Position numbers and translations under genes: made by a program. The notes beneath the pieces are model-generated. The model searched no databases. It was given only the letters and a program-made list of their open reading frames with translations, and was not told where the DNA came from. A stretch of DNA of 64,000 nt from Luxibacter massiliensis (GTDB lineage Bacteria; Bacillota; Clostridia; Lachnospirales; Lachnospiraceae): positions 1,178,001 to 1,242,000 of the forward strand of contig NZ_UWOE01000001.1 of NCBI RefSeq assembly GCF_900604355.1. Reading direction: 5' to 3'. Of this stretch, positions 17,948-25,692 are shown piece by piece (the first letter of the stretch is position 1; every line of letters starts with the position of its first letter).

Positions 17948-18343
17948 ATGTTGGACAAAAACCGTGTCAGGTTGATGACTAAAATGGCTGCATATGAGAA
18001 AAGCCTGGCCGTGGAAGATTTTAAAATCAGCAGTTATTATAAAAAGGATTATGCAAGCATGAATACCCTGATTACAGCTATCTGGGTTACTATCGGATAT
18101 GCTCTCATAGTGGGGTTGGTAGGGGTATGCAACCTGGATGCCCTGCTAAAAGATTTGACAGTGACGAAGCTGTTTATTATGGGAGGGGCAGTGGTCGGCG
18201 CATATCTTGTCATACTGATTATTTACTGTGTCTGTGCAGGCAGCTTTTATAAAACCCGCCATAATAAGGCAAAACAGCGCATGAAAAAGTACTATAGAGA
18301 TTTATCCCGCCTGGGAAAGTTATATATGAAGGAGAAAAATTAA
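17948..18343 (+). CDS. small membrane protein of unknown function, two transmembrane segments
   Basis: A 131-residue protein. The N-terminal 40 residues and the C-terminal 35 are strongly basic (ending KYYRDLSRLGKLYMKEKN) and flank two predicted membrane spans at about 41-63 and 76-100. The ATG has GAGGTGG 5 bases upstream. It is followed by a six-base gap and another membrane protein, then cdaA, suggesting one transcription unit connected with c-di-AMP or envelope functions. I do not recognise a named family and assign no function. Confidence 0.7.
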   Translation: MLDKNRVRLMTKMAAYEKSLAVEDFKISSYYKKDYASMNTLITAIWVTIGYALIVGLVGVCNLDALLKDLTVTKLFIMGGAVVGAYLVILIIYCVCAGSFYKTRHNKAKQRMKKYYRDLSRLGKLYMKEKN

Positions 18344-18348
18344 TTATT

Positions 18349-19476
18349 ATGAGTACATTACTGGTCTGGAAAGAGCAACTGCAGAAAGTATATGCTAAGT
18401 ATTCCACATACATTATAAAGGTTTTACAGTTTATTCTGGGGTTATGTGTTTTTGGCCTTATCAACTCGAATATCGGGTTTATGAAGGCTGCTTCTTCTAT
18501 ATTGTGTACAGTTGGGCTTTCCGTGGTATGTGCATTCCTTCCCCTTGTTATCATGGTGATTGCAGCTACGGCGCTGATACTTTTACATTTTTATGCGCTG
18601 TCTCTGCCCATAGCAATTGTAGCACTGGTTATTTTTCTGATTATGTATATTTTTTATTTTCGGTTTACTCCTTCAAAATCCTGGCTGGTTCTGCTGACCC
18701 CGATTGCCTTTGCATTTAAAATACCTTTTGTGATACCAGTGGCATTCGGCCTTCTTGCAGCCCCTGTCTGTGTACTTCCGGCTGCATTTGGGACAATCGT
18801 TTATTATATGATACATTTTGTAAAAGGTTCGTCATCCGCCTTTAAAGGCGGGGATGCGGCAGGCCTTATAGAAGGGTTAGTGGCATTTACAAAACAGTCG
18901 CTGACAAATAAAGAAATGTGGGTAATGGTGCTTGCTATTTCTATCAGTCTCTTAATCGTATATGCAGTGCGGACGCGTTCTGTTGACCATGCCTGGAAGA
19001 TTGGGACTGCGGCAGGGGCCCTGACAGCCATTATTATCGGGGCGGCAGGTAATTTTGCCTTAAATGTACATTTATCATACAGCCTGTTGGTAATAAGCGG
19101 CGCTGTAGCTATAGCCGCGGGATTCGTATTGGAGTTTTTGTTCTTCTCGGTTGATTATGCAAGGACAGAACGTATGCAATTTGAGGATGATGAATATTAT
19201 TACTATGTAAAAGCGGTTCCCAAAATCGGAGTTTCCGCACCAGAGGTCAATGTTAAGCATATTAACGAACGTCAGGGAGATGTCAGGGAGACAATGGTGA
19301 TTGATGCTTCCGATGTGAAAAAGGCTGCAGATGCGCAGAAACACCAGCAGAATAGAAATATTCCCAGAGGACGCAGCCAGGCGGGTAAAATAGACCACGC
19401 AAAATCTGCAGATGAGATTCTGCTGACAAGGAGCCTGACTAGGGAACTGGGCTTGGATAAACTGGAGGATAAATAA
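18349..19476 (+). CDS. polytopic membrane protein of unknown function
   Basis: A 375-residue protein with about nine hydrophobic segments over residues 18-275, then a cytoplasmic-looking tail of about 95 residues rich in Glu, Lys and Asn (ending SLTRELGLDKLEDK). The start lies 6 bases after the preceding stop with a GAAGGAGA site 13 bases upstream, so the two are coupled. cdaA begins 64 bases later. Position between an unknown membrane protein and the c-di-AMP synthase suggests a shared role, but nothing in the sequence defines one. I do not recognise the family. Confidence 0.75.
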   Translation: MSTLLVWKEQLQKVYAKYSTYIIKVLQFILGLCVFGLINSNIGFMKAASSILCTVGLSVVCAFLPLVIMVIAATALILLHFYALSLPIAIVALVIFLIMYIFYFRFTPSKSWLVLLTPIAFAFKIPFVIPVAFGLLAAPVCVLPAAFGTIVYYMIHFVKGSSSAFKGGDAAGLIEGLVAFTKQSLTNKEMWVMVLAISISLLIVYAVRTRSVDHAWKIGTAAGALTAIIIGAAGNFALNVHLSYSLLVISGAVAIAAGFVLEFLFFSVDYARTERMQFEDDEYYYYVKAVPKIGVSAPEVNVKHINERQGDVRETMVIDASDVKKAADAQKHQQNRNIPRGRSQAGKIDHAKSADEILLTRSLTRELGLDKLEDK

Positions 19477-19540
19477 GAAGAATATAATTTAAAGCAGCCT
19501 TGCATAATTGTCCGGGTGCTTGGAATAGGAGGTGGCATAT

Positions 19541-20413
19541 ATGGAACAATGGATTAGGAATTTCTTTGAGAATTATGTGAGCGACATGTATTTTCCAAAT
19601 GTACACCTTACTGATATTATAGAAATTATTATTGTAGCGGTTATTGTGTACGAAATCATGCGTTGGATTAAGAATACAAAAGCATGGATGCTGCTGCGGG
19701 GCATGCTTGTGCTGGCGCTGTTTATCCTAGTTGCCGCTATACTTAAGATGCATACCATACTTTTCCTGGCAAAGGAATCGATTAATGTACTGGCCATTGC
19801 GGCTGTGGTGGTTTTCCAGCCGGAACTGCGCAGGGCCCTGGAAAAGCTGGGTGAGAAAAACCTGCTGAATAATATTAACCTATTTGACAGAAGCAGGGAG
19901 AATCAAAGATTTACGGATGAGACAGTACAGAGCTTGGTAAAGGCTTGTTTTGATATGGGGAGCGTCTGTACAGGGGCCCTGATAGTTATTGAGCAGGCGA
20001 TCCGCCTGACGGAGTATGAGATGACAGGTATTGAGCTGGACTGTAAAGTTTCATCTCAGGTATTGCTGAATATATTTGAGCATAATACACCGCTCCATGA
20101 CGGGGCCATCATAGTGAGGGGGAACAGAATTGCATCTGCGACCTGCTACCTTCCGCTTTCCGATAATATGCAGATTAGTAAGGAGCTGGGAACCCGGCAC
20201 AGGGCGGCTTTGGGCATGAGCGAGGTAAGTGACGCCCTGGTCATTGTCGTTTCCGAAGAAACCGGGCAGGTTTCTGTAGCTATGGGAGGACAGCTTGCCA
20301 GAGGGGTTACGCAGGAATACCTTACTGCCAGGCTGAGCCAGATCCAGTATAGGATGTCAGAAGGGAAGCGGTTTACTATACGGAAAGGACGGCAGAGGAA
20401 TGATGAAATATAA
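19541..20413 (+). CDS. cdaA: diadenylate cyclase CdaA
   Basis: Membrane-bound synthase of the second messenger c-di-AMP from two ATP. Three N-terminal membrane spans (about residues 23-95 in total) precede the DAC domain, which carries the DGA motif at 187-189 (PLHDGAIIV) and the RHR motif at 219-221 (GTRHRAALG). The length, 290 residues, is typical. The ATG at 19541 has a perfect AGGAGG 7 bases upstream; an in-frame GTG at 19532 overlaps that site and is unlikely. cdaR overlaps its 3' end by 14 bases. The usual third gene, glmM, is not in this cluster. Confidence 0.95.
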   Translation: MEQWIRNFFENYVSDMYFPNVHLTDIIEIIIVAVIVYEIMRWIKNTKAWMLLRGMLVLALFILVAAILKMHTILFLAKESINVLAIAAVVVFQPELRRALEKLGEKNLLNNINLFDRSRENQRFTDETVQSLVKACFDMGSVCTGALIVIEQAIRLTEYEMTGIELDCKVSSQVLLNIFEHNTPLHDGAIIVRGNRIASATCYLPLSDNMQISKELGTRHRAALGMSEVSDALVIVVSEETGQVSVAMGGQLARGVTQEYLTARLSQIQYRMSEGKRFTIRKGRQRNDEI

Positions 20414-21668
20414 ATTTACGAATAATCTTGGACTTAAGATTATGGCTCTGGTATTTGCCGCATTCCTCTGGCTGATCGTTGTGAATATAGACGATCCGGT
20501 GGAGTCCGCTACTTTCCGCAATATACCTGTGACAGTACAGAACACAGAGATTGTAACGAATGAGGGAAAGGTATACAGAATCCTGGATGACACACAGTCA
20601 GTCAGCGTAATTGTAAGGGCAAAGCGTTCCGTCTTATCTAAACTGTCGAGCAGCAGCATTGTGGCAACAGCAGACATGAGCCAGATGCAGATTGAATCAC
20701 TGGTGCCAATTACTGCTACATTGCCAGGTTACGATGGACGATATACAGCGGAAGCCACTCCCAACAATCTAAAAGTTAAAATTGAAGACCAGACGAAGAA
20801 TGCCATTCCTCTTACCGTCAGTGTCTCGGGTACGCCCAGGGACGGATATGTTGTAGGAGAGATGACAACAAATCCAGAAAAGATCACAGTACGTGGCTCT
20901 GAGTCCCTTGTATCAAGTATCGATAAAGCTGTGGCCAAGGTAGATGTCTCGGGACTGTCTAAGACTAGTGTCCTGCAGGCCGAATTGGTTTATTATGACG
21001 GGAATGGAAATGTAGTTGATAAGACTCAGCTGTCTGATAATCTTGGAGATGAAGGCGTTACTGTGAATGTCCAGATATTAAATACAAAAGATGTAGGCCT
21101 GGAGTTTGGAGTTTCTGGTGAACCAAAGGAAGGATATATATTCAGCTCCATTACAAGTGAGCCTGAGAAAGTCCAGGTCTGCGGGACAGCGGAAGCTCTG
21201 GCAGAAGTTGATATACTGGAGATTCCTGCATCAGAAGTCGATATAAGCGGTGTGTCAGAAAAACAGGAAATAACAGTAGATATACTTCCGTATCTTCCAG
21301 ACGGCATTCAGCTTGTGGATGAGACAGCCAATAATGTTGTGGTGACAGTTACTATTGAGCCGGAAGGGGCCAGGACCATAGAGCTTCCTGTAGAGGCTGT
21401 GCGGGTGAATAACCTTCAGGACAATTTAAAAGTATCCTTTGATTCACAGACAGATATTGAGCTGCAGTTTAAAGGCCCCCAGGAGGCCTTGAGCACTCTG
21501 GATGTCAGAAATGCGGCTTCTATAGATTTAAAAGCATATACGAAACCTGGGGAATATGAGGTTCCTGTCAATGTGGAAGTGCCATCGGGTATTACCTTGA
21601 CCAAGAAGCTGACAGTCAAAGTCACACTGACAGAAAAAACAGATTCAACAGAAGCAGAGGATGAATAA
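20400..21668 (+). CDS. cdaR: CdaR, YbbR-domain regulator of CdaA
   Basis: CdaR is a membrane-anchored extracytoplasmic protein that interacts with CdaA and modulates c-di-AMP production. The 422-residue protein has one N-terminal span (LKIMALVFAAFLWLIVVNI, about 11-30) followed by four repeated YbbR domains of about 80-90 residues. The start overlaps the cdaA 3' end, with ATGATG at 20400-20405 preceded by AGAGGA. An acidic C-terminus (TDSTEAEDE) ends the protein. The following HPr gene starts 19 bases later. Confidence 0.92.
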   Translation: MMKYKFTNNLGLKIMALVFAAFLWLIVVNIDDPVESATFRNIPVTVQNTEIVTNEGKVYRILDDTQSVSVIVRAKRSVLSKLSSSSIVATADMSQMQIESLVPITATLPGYDGRYTAEATPNNLKVKIEDQTKNAIPLTVSVSGTPRDGYVVGEMTTNPEKITVRGSESLVSSIDKAVAKVDVSGLSKTSVLQAELVYYDGNGNVVDKTQLSDNLGDEGVTVNVQILNTKDVGLEFGVSGEPKEGYIFSSITSEPEKVQVCGTAEALAEVDILEIPASEVDISGVSEKQEITVDILPYLPDGIQLVDETANNVVVTVTIEPEGARTIELPVEAVRVNNLQDNLKVSFDSQTDIELQFKGPQEALSTLDVRNAASIDLKAYTKPGEYEVPVNVEVPSGITLTKKLTVKVTLTEKTDSTEAEDE

Positions 21669-21687
21669 GAGGAGGGACGATTCGAAG

Positions 21688-21963
21688 ATGGTCAGCCAAA
21701 AAGTTACAATTAAAAATCCGACTGGCCTGCATCTAAGGCCGGCAGGTTTGTTTTGCAAGACCGCTATGCAGTATGGCAGTAAGATTAGTGTGGAAAAGAA
21801 ACGGAAACACGAAGAAGTGACTGCAAATGCAAAAAGTGTGCTGAGTGTTTTGGGAGCGTGTATTAAAAGCGGCGATGAGATTAACATTATCTGCGAGGGG
21901 GACGATGAGGAGGAGGCCCTCAGGGAGATGGTGCGTATTGTGGAGGATGGCCTGGGCGAGTAG
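21688..21963 (+). CDS. HPr family phosphocarrier protein
   Basis: A 91-residue PTS-type phosphocarrier. The active-site histidine is in GLHLRPAG (His15 with this start) and a regulatory serine is present in AKSVLSVLG (Ser50, equivalent to Ser46 of HPr). I chose ATG 21688, with AGGAGGG 11 bases upstream, because it gives the standard N-terminus (MVSQKVTIKNPTG); ATG 21661 is also in frame. It follows cdaR closely and no EI gene is adjacent, so whether it is the general HPr or a Crh-like regulatory copy cannot be decided here. Confidence 0.88.
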   Translation: MVSQKVTIKNPTGLHLRPAGLFCKTAMQYGSKISVEKKRKHEEVTANAKSVLSVLGACIKSGDEINIICEGDDEEEALREMVRIVEDGLGE

Positions 21964-22005
21964 GCATTGCTGGCCTGTACAATTTAGATAAGAGGAGAGA
22001 GGAAG

Positions 22006-22926
22006 ATGAGCAAAGCTACATTAGTGATTATGGCTGCAGGGATTGGCAGCAGATTCGGCGGGGGGATCAAGCAGCTTGAGCCTGTAGGCCCCAACGGCGA
22101 GATTATAATGGATTATTCTATTTTTGACGCTATGGAGGCTGGCTTTGACAAAGTAGTGTTTGTTATCCGCAAGGATTTGGAGAAGGATTTTAAAGAAGTT
22201 ATCGGAAGCCGTATCGAGAAGATAATAGATGTGGATTATGCCTATCAGGAAGTGGACGATATACCAGAATCCCATAGGGAGAGGTTCAAAGAGAGAACCA
22301 AACCATGGGGGACAGGGCAGGCTATTTTATGCTGCAAGGATGTGGTAGACGCTCCTTTTCTCGTGATCAATGCGGACGATTATTACGGAAAGCAGGCGTT
22401 CATTGAAGGATTTGCTTATCTGACAGGGGAGCAGCGCCAGGATAAGCGCGAAATCTGTATGATTAGTTTTGTGCTGAAAAATACTCTCAGTGATAATGGT
22501 GCAGTAACCCGGGGGGTATGCAGGGTAGATAGAAATGGCATGCTGGCGGATATTGTGGAGACCCATAATATTGAAAAGGCAGAAGGCGGCGCAGTCGTAG
22601 ATAATGGTATAGACAAGGTGATGATTGACGTGGATTCTCCGGTTTCTATGAATATGTGGGGACTGAGGCCTGATTTCTTCCAGATATTGGAGGAAGGCTT
22701 TGGAAAGTTTTTAGACCATGTTGATACAGATAATCTGAAAGCAGAGTACCTTCTTCCGACTATTATAGGGGACCTGCTTGGCAGGGGGATTTTGGATGTG
22801 AAGGTATTAAAGTCAGAGGATAAATGGTTCGGTGTTACCTATAGGGAAGATAAAGATGCTGTGATGGCAGCAGTGAGGGGACTTGTGGATGCTGGGGTAT
22901 ATCCAGAAAAGTTATTTGAAGCATAA
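22006..22926 (+). CDS. sugar-phosphate nucleotidyltransferase family protein
   Basis: A 306-residue NTP-transferase-fold enzyme. The N-terminal nucleotide-binding motif reads MAAGIGSRFGGGIKQLEPVG and the metal-binding acidic pair is in VINADDYYGKQAF (about 112-124). The family makes NDP-sugars or related activated compounds, but the substrate cannot be read from the sequence; the region after residue 200 is not that of GalU, GlmU or RfbA. The ATG has AGAGGAGAGAGG upstream. It is the last gene before a hairpin at 22935-22970 and may belong to the cdaA transcription unit. Confidence 0.8.
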   Translation: MSKATLVIMAAGIGSRFGGGIKQLEPVGPNGEIIMDYSIFDAMEAGFDKVVFVIRKDLEKDFKEVIGSRIEKIIDVDYAYQEVDDIPESHRERFKERTKPWGTGQAILCCKDVVDAPFLVINADDYYGKQAFIEGFAYLTGEQRQDKREICMISFVLKNTLSDNGAVTRGVCRVDRNGMLADIVETHNIEKAEGGAVVDNGIDKVMIDVDSPVSMNMWGLRPDFFQILEEGFGKFLDHVDTDNLKAEYLLPTIIGDLLGRGILDVKVLKSEDKWFGVTYREDKDAVMAAVRGLVDAGVYPEKLFEA

Positions 22927-22934
22927 AAGGGCAG

Positions 22935-22970
22935 AAGGCATGTGTATTCATTATGGATACATATGCCTTT
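22935..22970 (+). terminator. probable Rho-independent terminator
   Basis: AAGGCATGTGTAT (22935-22947) pairs with ATACATATGCCTT (22957-22969) with one G-U pair and a 9-base loop. The T-tract is short (TTTGTGT), so strength is uncertain. Confidence 0.55.
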
Positions 22971-23036
22971 GTGTATGTATACCGAAGTGGAAATGAAAGG
23001 AAATACGAGTAGTATAGATTGGCAGAGGTGAAGAAC

Positions 23037-25688
23037 ATGAAGAAAAAAATATTGGCATTGGGACTGAGTTTATGCCTGGGAATCAGTATGCTATCAGTCC
23101 GGGGCATAGATGCACATGCCGAAGAGGCGGCAGGCGGGCCCACCGTACAGGAAAATAATGCAGATAATATCCAGGACGGCAGCACAGGATACCAGGAAGA
23201 GGGCGGGAGTGCGACAGATGATGGCAGCCTCATTGAAGGGCAGGGCAATACAAAGGATGCCGCCGGCAATCCCGGCGGGGCCACAGAGGATGGCATCCAG
23301 GATTCAGGCACAGAGGCAGAATCGGCAGTTTTAGGCAGTGGTGAGGCCCTGGATGAAAATGAGGCTGTACAGCAGCCTGATGCTGGCGGGAATGAGGCGG
23401 ACCAGCAGCCGGAGCAGGCTGCTGAGGTTACTCCGGTTGAAATACAATGTATGGACGAGGAGGGGAACATTTACTATATCACAGACGATGTCTCCCCATC
23501 TGTTGATTCTGATGGGATTATGGCACGGGCAGGGGGAGATCAGGTAGTAAACCTGCGCGTTAAGCAAAATGGTACAGTTGTAAATGACATTACTGTTTTT
23601 CAGGAATATGGAACAGGGACAGAGGGATATCTGTACGGCCAGATGGGGGCAGATGCTGCTTATCTTGGCACTGAAGGCGGAAAGGTTAAATTTATGGTCA
23701 GCGGGGTTATCGGTCTGGTCAATGCGTCTGAAGTACAGGTTGTGAACAAAGACAGTGTGGGAAGTGTAAGCAGCTATTATGCAGACGGCGCCAATATTAT
23801 CCACAGGATTAGTTCGAATCTGAACAGCCAGACAACCAGCGCTTTGAAAGTAGGGCCTCAGCAGTCTTACATGAGCACCGGGGCTACTTATTACAGCTAT
23901 GATGGGAATTATTTTTACACAAACTATTCCACCATGCTTTTTGATTACAGAAATGGTACAAGGGCAAATTCCATCAATCCTACAACCCCATACTATAATT
24001 ATTTCCAATTCCTTCCGCTGAGAAGCCGGACAAATTATACGGCGGCCCAGCTAAACAGCAAAATCAGCGCCAAGGCTGGGGCGGGAAGTGGCTCTAAGAT
24101 GTTAAATACAGGGAGCAGCCTGATCGGGAATCAGGATACATACGGCGTAAATGCCCTGATTATGACAGGGATTGCCGCAAATGAAAGCGGATGGGGAAAG
24201 AGCGGCCTGGCCATGGGGAAAAATAATCTGTTTGGCCTTAATGCCGTGGATTCCTCACCCACAGAAAGCGCGGATACATTTTCCAGCCCAGAAGTTTGCA
24301 TTAAAAATTTTGCAGAGGGATGGATGTCCAAAAAATATTTAAATCCCAATGCCTGGAATTATTATGGGGGGTTTTTAGGGAATAAGGCCAGTGGGATTAA
24401 TGTAAAGTATGCCTCTGACCCCTATTGGGGGGAAAAAGCTGCCAACATTGCTTGGAACCTTGACTCAGAGTCATTGGACAGACATCAATATACAATCGGA
24501 ATCAAGGATACAATGAATACCAAACACACGGACGTGGCTGTCAGAAAGGAGAGCAGCGCCTCTTCGGCCAATATTTACACGACTGGGAACCAGTCAAACC
24601 ATGCTTTTATTGTGCTGGAAGAAGAAAATGGTTTTTACCGCGTACAGAGTGACGGAGTCCTCAACAGTTCCAGGACGGGCATTGATAATTCTTCTGGAAA
24701 ATATAATGCTTCGTCTATGTACGGGTATGTACAGGGCCAGTCTGTGAGTATTGTTTCTGGGGAAGTAGAGAACAGCACAATGTTCGCTGTTGCCTACAGC
24801 ACACATGTACAGACTTATGGCTGGCTGGGAACAGCCAAAAATGGGGAGTCCTCGGGGACAGAGGGACAGGCCAAGCGGATGGAGGCCGTTAAAATACAGC
24901 TTAAGAATGCACCCTATGCAGGCTCCGTAGAATACCGCGCCTATGCCCAGACTTATGGCTGGCTGGACTGGGTCAGGGACAATGCCGAAGCAGGGACAGT
25001 CGGAAAAGGGAAGAGGCTGGAAGCATTACAGATCAAGCTTACAGGAGAGATGGCAAAGCATTATGATATTTACTACCGTGTCCACGCCCAGACGTTCGGC
25101 TGGATGGGATGGGCGAAGAACGGAGAAAATGCCGGATCAGCAGATTATGCCAAACGGGTTGAGGCACTGCAGATTGTACTGGTGGAAAAAGGCGGGAAAG
25201 CTCCGGGCAGTACTGCAGATGCATTTAAGCAGAGGCAAATACAATACCGGACCCACGTACAGACCTATGGATGGCAGGGATATGCCTATGACGGAGGGGT
25301 AAGCGGTACCACGGGGCTGGCCAAACGTCTGGAAGGGATTGAAATTTCCCTTAAGGCAAAGCCAGTCAGCGGCTCTGTCAGGTATAAGACCCATGTACAG
25401 ACTTATGGGTGGCAGGACTGGGCCAGTGAAGGTACTGTCAGTGGCACCACAGGGCAGGCCAAACGCCTGGAAGCTATACAGATAGAGCTTACAGGAGAGA
25501 TGGCTAAAAAGTACGATATATACTACCGGGTGCACTCCCAGACCTATGGATGGCTGGGATGGGCCCAAAATGGCGGGAAAGCCGGTACGGCAGGTTATGC
25601 CAAGCGTCTGGAATCTATCCAGATTGTACTTGTAGATAAGGGAGGGGCAGCTCCGGGCAGCACAGAAAAGTGTTACCTGGAAAAATAG
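23037..25688 (+). CDS. secreted N-acetylglucosaminidase with SH3-like region and six ChW repeats
   Basis: A secreted wall hydrolase of 883 residues. A signal peptide (MKKKILALGLSLCLGISML, cleavage likely after AHA) is followed by a Gly/Glu/Gln-rich linker to about residue 130 and a region without a recognised domain. An endo-beta-N-acetylglucosaminidase domain (about 365-480) comes next; its catalytic-type motif is ANESGWGKSGLAMGKNNLFG. An SH3-like segment (about 495-575) and six ChW repeats (584 to the end) complete it. ChW repeats are clostridial surface modules thought to bind wall polymers. The ATG at 23037 has AGAGGTG 6 bases upstream. The rhamnosidase gene begins 4 bases after its stop, so the two are co-transcribed. 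Confidence 0.88.
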   Translation: MKKKILALGLSLCLGISMLSVRGIDAHAEEAAGGPTVQENNADNIQDGSTGYQEEGGSATDDGSLIEGQGNTKDAAGNPGGATEDGIQDSGTEAESAVLGSGEALDENEAVQQPDAGGNEADQQPEQAAEVTPVEIQCMDEEGNIYYITDDVSPSVDSDGIMARAGGDQVVNLRVKQNGTVVNDITVFQEYGTGTEGYLYGQMGADAAYLGTEGGKVKFMVSGVIGLVNASEVQVVNKDSVGSVSSYYADGANIIHRISSNLNSQTTSALKVGPQQSYMSTGATYYSYDGNYFYTNYSTMLFDYRNGTRANSINPTTPYYNYFQFLPLRSRTNYTAAQLNSKISAKAGAGSGSKMLNTGSSLIGNQDTYGVNALIMTGIAANESGWGKSGLAMGKNNLFGLNAVDSSPTESADTFSSPEVCIKNFAEGWMSKKYLNPNAWNYYGGFLGNKASGINVKYASDPYWGEKAANIAWNLDSESLDRHQYTIGIKDTMNTKHTDVAVRKESSASSANIYTTGNQSNHAFIVLEEENGFYRVQSDGVLNSSRTGIDNSSGKYNASSMYGYVQGQSVSIVSGEVENSTMFAVAYSTHVQTYGWLGTAKNGESSGTEGQAKRMEAVKIQLKNAPYAGSVEYRAYAQTYGWLDWVRDNAEAGTVGKGKRLEALQIKLTGEMAKHYDIYYRVHAQTFGWMGWAKNGENAGSADYAKRVEALQIVLVEKGGKAPGSTADAFKQRQIQYRTHVQTYGWQGYAYDGGVSGTTGLAKRLEGIEISLKAKPVSGSVRYKTHVQTYGWQDWASEGTVSGTTGQAKRLEAIQIELTGEMAKKYDIYYRVHSQTYGWLGWAQNGGKAGTAGYAKRLESIQIVLVDKGGAAPGSTEKCYLEK
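24789..25650 (+). repeat. six ChW repeats in two A-B-C triplets
   Basis: Each unit of about 50 residues has the core QTYGW, then a Trp or aromatic, then G-T-x-G, then KR-x-E-x-x-x-I. Units fall in a fixed order defined by their linkers: A ends in a GSV-type linker, B ends YDIYYR, C ends KGG-APGST. Confidence 0.85.
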
Positions 25689-25692
25689 GATT

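Noticed and set aside
24789..25650. Regularly spaced DNA repeats that might suggest a CRISPR array
   Set aside because: The repeats are coding, about 150 bases long, diverged, and keep the reading frame of ChW domains.
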